Shown here: positions 43,201 to 64,000 of the stretch, piece by piece
Layout of the letters: each line of letters starts with the position of its first letter
Numbering within the stretch: the first letter of the stretch is position 1
DNA from: Romanomermis culicivorax
Taxonomy: Eukaryota > Nematoda > Enoplea > Mermithida > Mermithidae
Assembly: GCA_963922205.1 (NCBI GenBank)
Contig: CAWUHX010000394.1
Span: forward strand, 153,802-217,801
Length of the DNA: 64,000 nt
Direction of reading: 5' to 3'
Notes under the pieces: model-generated
Told to the model about the DNA's origin: nothing
What the model saw: the letters and a program-made list of their open reading frames with translations, nothing else
Databases searched by the model: none
Made by a program: the position numbers and the translations under genes

Positions 43201-44951
43201 ATAAATGAAGTGTCACAATGTTTAACCCTGATTTTGTAAGTGTGATGAAAATTAATGCTACACGTAAAATGATATCGGCCTGCCACACCAAATAACGTTA
43301 AGTGATGAAAATATTATCTTACACATTGAAGATTTCTACTCCATTTATTTTGAGATGATCGATGCGGCGATATCTTGAAAATAAGTTCAATACGGGAAAA
43401 CAATACTCTATTCATTTTTAAATGACCGACGCAGCGAAGTCGCGCAGCCGAACTTTTATTCAAAATTATGGAAGGCTCGTTCACTGAATTCAATAAAATT
43501 CCTTTCAGTCATTTCAAGATTATTGAAAATAACTTCATGGTCACTAGTAGGCAGTGTTTGCCCAAACTCCGATCCCTGCATCGACCATTTCAAAATGAAC
43601 GGAGTGTAGCCAGCTTATTATTGTAATCAACATAATTTAGCGTCGTTCTACAGTATAAAATTTTCCACTAAGTGAAAATTGCATATCAAATTGAACCTAT
43701 TTTTTTGGTCATTTTGAATTGAATGGACTATAGACAAGCCGATGAACTGAATTCATAAGTGGATGAAATAATCCCTGCGGTCACTGATGTTTTTGTATTA
43801 ACTAGATATTCACAATGAAGAACCTCGCACCATTTTGGACCTAAAAATAGAGGGATAAAGCATCAATCAAAACTATTTTCATTGACCACGAGAAAGATGT
43901 GTGCTGAAAAAGTTCTGAATAATTTATTGTGAGCCTAACTTCTCTCAAGGCATGACATTTTCCTGAAAGATTTTTCTACATAGGACTTTAATCTTCGGCG
44001 TGAGCGGATTTTCGCTCTTCTGAACTTTTTAACCTTTGCGGATGTACAGAAAACGTTGGTTTCAGTCATGTGCACACTCTACGACTTTTTTATTTCGATT
44101 TACAGTAAGACCACCGTCAACGGGCACTTTTGGTAATGGCTTGAATGAACGAGTCCTAAGAACACATGACCATTCTAGCTTTAATGGTTTGCTGTATCTG
44201 TCAGCGCATGTCTCACTACGCCAGACGCCCCGTCCATGCTTTTACTGTCGTTTAGCTTGCAAAAGTCATAAATTTCTATCACGGCACACTTGTTTCTGGC
44301 CCGACAAACTGCTCAATCCATTACCAGCGCTCAACAAACTTGTGCCGCCGCCACACACCACAAGTCCTCGGCTAAGCCACAAGGGGCGCCATAAATTTGT
44401 AAGATGTTGGGGGAAGAAAATTTCCTATTCCAGTGGAGACGCTTCTTACGTTTGTGTGCAATGCACTGGTTGCAATTAAAGTTAGAAGCTCTGAATGGAA
44501 GTAGAAAATGTACGTTATTGAGCAGAGACTTTTTCTGCAGCACATTTTCATTTTTTCCATTAATTTTTATAGTTCATAGAACATTTTAGAAAACATAAGT
44601 CTACTTCTTAAAATCTTTTGCGGCCGTGTGCTGCTTTGTGTCTATGTGTAAGATGTCAGTGACTTTTGTTACCGTCGTCAAATCTATTTTTGTGGTTATG
44701 TTCAGCATTCTATCTGTTTTGCGTGCTTTTTATCATTTTTATGAACCGATCAAAATGCAAATTAGTCTTGTCTAGTGTACTCCGAAGAGGAAGACAAAAT
44801 GTGTCTGCATGTTCGTCTTTTTCTGTTGCACACTGTCATTCTGTGAAAAGATGGAGTGGATGGCATTATCATTTTAATAAGGCTTGAGAGAACTGTTTTC
44901 TGTCATCATTATAATGGACAATTATGCATAATGTTTGATATAGCTGACTCC
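40290..44951. other. Gene-poor region with diffuse repeats
   Basis: No protein recognised in 4.6 kb. At about 42112 there is a decayed TATAGTCTG-type left end (TTTTCATAAAATGCTCCTAAAT). Between 42390 and 43735 the phrase TTTGAGATGATCGATGCGGC, or ATGACCGACGCAGCG, followed by AAGTTCAATACG occurs several times (42402, 43362, 43418) and again at 45044. The outer ends (CTATAGCCCATT and, inverted, AATGGACTATAG) suggest one decayed inverted-repeat element. The 147-codon frame at 44036-44479 has no recognisable feature. Confidence 0.4.
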
Positions 44952-45509
44952 ATAGTCTGTTTTTTATAAAATTATTCCAAGTTAAAAATGGCAGAAATCA
45001 GCACAGTTGTCGACATCTTTTACATGAAGCTTTTTCGAATTTTGAAATGACCGACGCTGTCGTTTAGCTCATGGAAGTAAGTTCAATACGAAAAAACTTG
45101 TAGGCTTATTACTGTAATCAATGATAAAAAAGTGTCGTCAGTGAGCGGCAAGTAGAGCACATAGGAATTTCCTTGGAAAACTAGGCTATAACTGGTCATA
45201 GTTACCCGAGTCACTGATGTATTGACGCAGTTTTGTTCAAATTGACAGTGGGTAAGCATTATATTTTTTGGCTTTTCCCATTCTTATGTGAAAACTCAGC
45301 GTTTTCTACAGTATAAAGTTTCCAATCAAGTGAAAATTGCTTACTCTTTGGTTTTTGCTGCGTCTATCACTTAAAATCGAATGGTCATATAGTTAATTAC
45401 GATCAAAAATTTTCAGTCTTACGGGCATAGAGTTTAGCAGAAAATCGTGAAACTTTGAAATTGTATACTTTCCACTCTTATTCGCTTGATGCCAAGAAAG
45501 ACAGACTAT
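44952..45509. mobile_element. MITE, TATAGTCTG family, expanded copy
   Basis: Left end ATAGTCTGTTTTTTATAAAA (44953 on), right end AAGAAAGACAGACTAT (to 45509), 558 bp apart rather than about 245. The extra middle contains the ATGACCGACGCTG-type repeat (45044), so another sequence may have inserted into it. Confidence 0.6.
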
Positions 45510-45962
45510 GTATAGTCCAAGATTGATTTCTAGCATAGTTGAACTCAGAACGTAGCATAAATCACCGTTTACAGTATATTTAAAGTAATTTTGGCGTCTG
45601 CAAAACAATCAGAAAAACAATGACAATTTTTTACTCTTCTCCTTTGATCGAAAACTGATAAAGTTTATAGATACTAACGACAGTTGTAAAAGAACAATTC
45701 TGAAGTTTAATTCCACTGCTAATTTTTTCCTGTCTGATGACTCGTTGCCATGTAATCTACTTTTATGATTTCCACTGTGACTTATATGTATCAATGGGAT
45801 CATTGTAGGATATTGTGACGAGAAAACTTTTTGCTGACACCAGTCTTTGTTTATCAAGTTTACTAGGATGCAGTTGTTTTGCGCTAGATAATCGGCTACC
45901 GTAGTTCAGTGATCACACTTCGAAAATCGATTCCTGCGCTCGGTGCGGCGCGGCGTCGGAAT

Positions 45963-46376
45963 CATACATGCACGTGGCGAGGGGGTTTGACCCCCAGCAG
46001 ATTTTTATTGACCCCCAGCAGATTCTTGCTGACCCCCAACAGATTTGACTCCCCTAGCAATGATTGAGAAGTTGACGAAGGAAAATGATCAAGAGAGAAG
46101 AGAAAGTCGTCATGAAAATGGAAATGATGCCGTGGTTTAGCAATTTTTTTAAAGAAAGCATACTTGATTTCAAAAGAGTAACATTGAAAGTTTAAAAAGT
46201 GCTGTCTAAGCAAATTATTTAACATATCTGACTAATATATTTGTAAGAATATACTGTTTGGATGTTAGAAAAATTTTCTAAGACCTTTCTTTTCATTATC
46301 AAGAATGAAAAAAAATTTGTATTCCACCCCCCGTCTTGGCTGACCTCTAGCAGAATTTGCATGCTGTGCATGTATG
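45963..46376. mobile_element. hAT-type MITE, CATACATGCAC family
   Basis: Starts CATACATGCACGTGGCGAGG, ends inverted GCTGTGCATGTATG. The exact 8-bp duplication is GTCGGAAT (45955-45962 and 46377-46384). It is the longest of the four copies (414 bp) because the CCCCCAGCAGATT motif near the left end is tandemly repeated. Confidence 0.93.
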
Positions 46377-46384
46377 GTCGGAAT

Positions 46385-47857
46385 TCATCCTCAGCGAATC
46401 AGGTCGCTATACCTGTAATTTCGGTAGAGCTTGGTGGGAGGCCCCCTAACTCGTTCTGGCATAGTATCCAAATGTTGGGACCTTCAATTTGAAAAACATT
46501 GGGCAAAAAGAAGCATTTTTCGGCATAATTTTTTTTATATTTTACTTTTTTGGGTTGGGATTTCAGGATTTTGGGGGTAACGGGTATACCGCCCCCATCC
46601 CACGACGTAGTAGTTTACCCTTCATTAACCGATGGGAGACTTTGAATAGAGGTCGCATCCTAAAGTCAACTTGTATTAAATTAGGGATGACTCGACGCTT
46701 CCAGAAATTTTTTCTTTATGAAGCAGATTTCTCGTTTAGTATGTATACTTTTCGCCTATTCTGAGACTACCGCGATTGATTTCCTGATCTAGTTGTAAGG
46801 CTTGCGTTTGCCGAAAATTCCACCACCGAACCGATTCCCATCCCCCATTCTCCTACCAAGATTTTGCTCTTGATTGTGTGTTTGGTTTTATCGTAGTAAT
46901 TCGACATCTGGTGGATGAGCGTCAAGAACGCATGTACTTTCGTTTCTTACCATTACTCATCATTTATCATCTGAATAGTCTGCTTTGCATCATACGTTAG
47001 GCCTGGGTATCACTATCAGCAATTGAAATACATCAATACGAACAGACGAACGAACAGGTGTGTAAGTGTGCGGGTTAAGTTTAGAAATATTCTGACAAAG
47101 TATTGTTTTTTTGACGACAAATGATGGTCTTAAAAGGGTGCAACTGACTTTTCCATTCGATGTGAGGCTGTGATGTGCGATGGAGCCCTAGCATACCTGT
47201 AATGGGGGGTGGGTAACCCTCCAAAAAGATTCAATCGAATCGAATACTCAGTTGCCAACGACCCTCCCCAACTTTTGAGTTGTCGACATCTACCCTACAC
47301 CATAGTTTTTTTTTGTATTTTACAAACTTTTTGGCTTGAGTACAAACAAAAATTTGGGCCTTGTTTGTACCAGTACAAAGAATTTTCTGGCATGAAAATT
47401 CCGTACTTACGTATTATACCCCCGCCACCAATTTTTTCTCATTTTTGCTTGTTTTTACCCAGTTTTTAGGCATAGACTTAATTTTTTCATTTGGAAGAGC
47501 CTCAAGCCTAAGCCTAAGGAAAATTTTAAAGGAAAAATAAATGTCTACTCAACAAATGGATCGAGTAAAAAAAAAACAGTGCCCCAACGCTGTAGTGGAT
47601 CGTAATTGAAGAAAAAACTAACCGAAGATGACTTTTTTGAGGCAAATCTGATCAAATCATGTAATTTTTTCGGCATTTTGCTCGGTAATAAACATTCAGA
47701 AACACTTTTGAAATGTTTCATTTTTCAATTGATAGTCATTTTAGCTGATTCCCACACTAGCTGATTCCCACCCTCAAAATTTTATAAAAATTGTCTTGCC
47801 CGCCCCTAAAATTGACTTTTACCCCGGTATAAAACTGGTCGGAGCTTTCACTGAGCC
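46385..47857. other. Gene-poor region with lone MITE termini
   Basis: Two unpaired left ends of the CATACCTGTAA family lie at about 46409 (ATACCTGTAATTTCGG) and 47194 (CATACCTGTAATGGGGGG). Two telomere units on the opposite strand, GCCTAAGCCTAAGG, lie at about 47503-47518. No exon recognised. Confidence 0.45.
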
Positions 47858-47866
47858 AACGCCAAC

Positions 47867-48692
47867 GGTACCGTCCCAGCACCGCCACCGTCCCAACTCC
47901 GCCATTTTCGTGTCCCAACACCGCCACCGTCCCAACGCCGCCACCGTCCCAACTCCGCCACTTTCTTGTCCCAACTTTCGCAATCTTTCAAAAACTTTAT
48001 TTTTTGTAACACGTTAAACTTAACCAAATGTGCTTATCAGATCCATGAATGAACAATATTTTAAGATATAAGCGATGTTTCATTGTTTGACAAACGTTTA
48101 GAACTTTTCTTCGGGAACAGAAAATACAAATCTGGATCATTACGCGCCGCAATTATCTCTAAATTACTCTTTAATTCCTGATTCATAAAATTTTCAATAG
48201 GACCAAAGTCACCCATGATTTGATTACACAAATTCGAATCAATTGACAACAAGAAATGAAAACAGACACGTATATTTGTATTTTAATGTGCAAAGCACAC
48301 AGTTATTTTGGTAATACGCTAATGAAGTAAATTCGGGTCTCACGCTCGTTGTTCTATTTTTGGTTATTTCGGTAAAATCGTTTGTATAGTCAAGTGCGAC
48401 TATACAAACGAAGATTATATAGATATACCATGTATTTATTGATTTAATGATAATATCAGTTTTTGCCATCTTATGAATTAGCAATGTCATGTTGTTAAGT
48501 TACAAAAAAAACTTCGTTACAAAAAACAAACTTTTTGAAAGATTGCGAAAGTTAGGACAAGAAAGTGGCGGAGTTGGGACGGTGGCGGAGTTGGGACGGT
48601 GGCGGTGTTGGGACACGAAAGTGGCGGAGTTGGGACGGTGGCGGTATTGGTACGGTGGCGGTGTTGGGATGGTGGCGGAGTTGGGGCACGAT
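47867..48692. mobile_element. Foldback element D with 17-bp minisatellite arms
   Basis: The left arm (47867-48012) is built of 17-bp units GTCCCAACTCCGCCACC and GTCCCAACACCGCCACC. The right arm (about 48494-48692) is the inverse, and the two share a long inner segment (ACTTTCGCAATCTTTCAAAA) nearly base for base. The outer end GGTACCG equals that of foldback B. Flanking 9-mers are AACGCCAAC (47858-47866) and CACGCCAAC (48693-48701), 8 of 9 identical. The 480-bp loop has a minus-strand open frame (48252-48061). Confidence 0.82.
48061..48252 (-). CDS. Unassigned short frame in loop of foldback D
   Basis: A 63-codon frame with protein-like composition (CNQIMGDFGPIENFMNQ, then NLEIIAARNDPDLYFLFPKK) ending in a normal stop. 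There is no ATG at its start, so if real it is the last exon of something or a remnant of the element's own gene. I do not recognise the family. Confidence 0.25.
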   Translation of the reverse strand: MLSIDSNLCNQIMGDFGPIENFMNQELKSNLEIIAARNDPDLYFLFPKKSSKRLSNNETSLIS

Positions 48693-48701
48693 CACGCCAA
48701 C

Positions 48702-49959
48702 CCCTTCTTTCGGCAAGATACGCTGATGTTGATTTTGAGTCTCGTGTAGCACGTTTCTTTAGCGGAAAAGAAACCACAATAATGATAGTCAAGTTTCTTT
48801 GAAATCTCATTACATAGCCAATATAGATTGCCATCATGACATCTGATTAGTTACTTGTCAAACAGTGAATTGAATTTCGTCAATTGATTTTTTTCCATTC
48901 AAGAGTTTTGAAGTAGTTTCATCAAACATTTTCAATGCTTGTTTCAACCCGAGAAAAACTTTTTCCATTGTCTGTAAAATACACTAGAATCATGCTAGAT
49001 TTCGTAATCGAAATTTTCATGGAGATAATTTTGGCGATTAGAGAATATACTTCCCAGTTTTTTGGTTTTGTGGAGAAATATTCATCGAACAAAACATTTT
49101 AATTTTTCTCGATCGGTTTAATATGAAAACGTAATTACATGGGTGCTTGAAAATTACATCGCAGAAAGAACATTTGTCTTATTCACTCATCACAAATTTA
49201 GGCTAATCTTCGTATATGCCTGCATATAGAAACTTCAACAACCAATCAAAAACCATAATCTTCTAACTCCGCCTATTCTCCCGATTATCTACGCTCCTAT
49301 GCGTTTATATATGCGTAATGTGGACCATCTTGTTCATTGGTCCGAAAATTTCCATGAATCTAACTAGGTGCCTATACACATGTTTGTATGTCCCTAGTCT
49401 ATGCCATCCCAAACGACCGCAATAATGATATGTAGGTATATAATAGACCATTGTACCTTTTATAACCGACGTTATAAATTTCGGCATGGGTTACTTTTAG
49501 TTTTTCTTCTCAGAATGTCCCTCAGGACGATGGACGATTCGTTCTCATTTTTTTTTCTCTGACGCTTTATTACTTTTTCAGGAATTTATATGCTTTCTGA
49601 CCGGTTTATTTTTCATTATACTTTTGTTTACGAATTTATATATCGAGTATACATATTTTTGTTTTTTCATTTTTAATTAAATTTCGCTCGATAGACATTT
49701 GTCTTTCACATTCTATGGTCGAAAATCTCATTTTCTTCACGTACCACGCAAAAAAAAAACGTTCATTTTTTTCAGGGGATTGTTTATCGGGAATTTCTTA
49801 TCGTTATTATTGTTATTATTATCATCATCAGTTTGGATATTTTTTTAACGTCTCGAAAAAAGAAATCTCTATTTGATTTTATTTAATTTCTGCAACGATT
49901 TTTGGCGCGATCGAATGGATTTTTATAAATCGAAATAGAAACGATTTTTATCCCTTACG
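48702..49959. other. 5' flank of the Eph receptor gene
   Basis: No exon or repeat recognised. Should hold the promoter and 5' untranslated region of the Eph receptor. The last 300 bases are T-rich, with a TTATTATTGTTATTATTATC run (about 49804-49826) and a GCGCGATCGAATGG block shortly before the ATG at 49960. Confidence 0.4.

Positions 49960-64000
<14,041 letters not shown>

Noticed and set aside
44036-44479. 147-codon open frame as a gene
   Set aside because: No domain, no signal peptide, no splice-linked neighbour; the opposite strand is equally unremarkable.

Overview
The window is eukaryotic, AT-rich and full of introns. I read it as a nematode. Coding exons stand out as GC-richer islands with clean GT/AG introns, and at 40065-40254 there is a pure run of TTAGGC, the telomere repeat of nematodes. 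I cannot place it below phylum. It holds five host genes and a very dense, nested load of transposable elements.

Layout. 1-850: a minisatellite and unassigned DNA. 850-3700 (-): a dead RTE-like non-LTR retrotransposon. 4148-8165 (+): the 3' five exons of a divergent PP1-like protein phosphatase. 9335-11910: a foldback-like repeat unit. 12195-13776 (-): the 3' three exons of a SELENOF (Sep15) homologue in which cysteine replaces selenocysteine. 15157-25116: an island of nested hAT-type elements, MITEs and foldback elements. 26023-28428 (+): a complete five-exon gene for a 133-residue four-helix membrane protein. 28914-34659 (-): a complete four-exon NPC2-like sterol-binding protein whose first intron holds a foldback element. 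34660-47860: gene-poor, with the interstitial telomere array. 47867-48692: another foldback element. 49960-64000 (+): the single-pass Eph receptor tyrosine kinase (VAB-1 type), from signal peptide into the kinase domain, running off the right edge.

The five genes have separate jobs (phosphatase, ER redox/quality control, membrane protein, lysosomal sterol carrier, axon-guidance receptor) and do not look like an operon. The most unusual content is a set of foldback elements whose inverted arms are built of 15-17 bp minisatellite monomers, a different monomer in each element. Two have direct flanking repeats of at least 9 bp, one encloses what looks like a decayed MULE transposase, and a monomer of one also brackets the TTAGGC array. 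At least ten hAT-type insertions can be delimited, most by an exact 8-bp target duplication, which gives a readable order of nesting.
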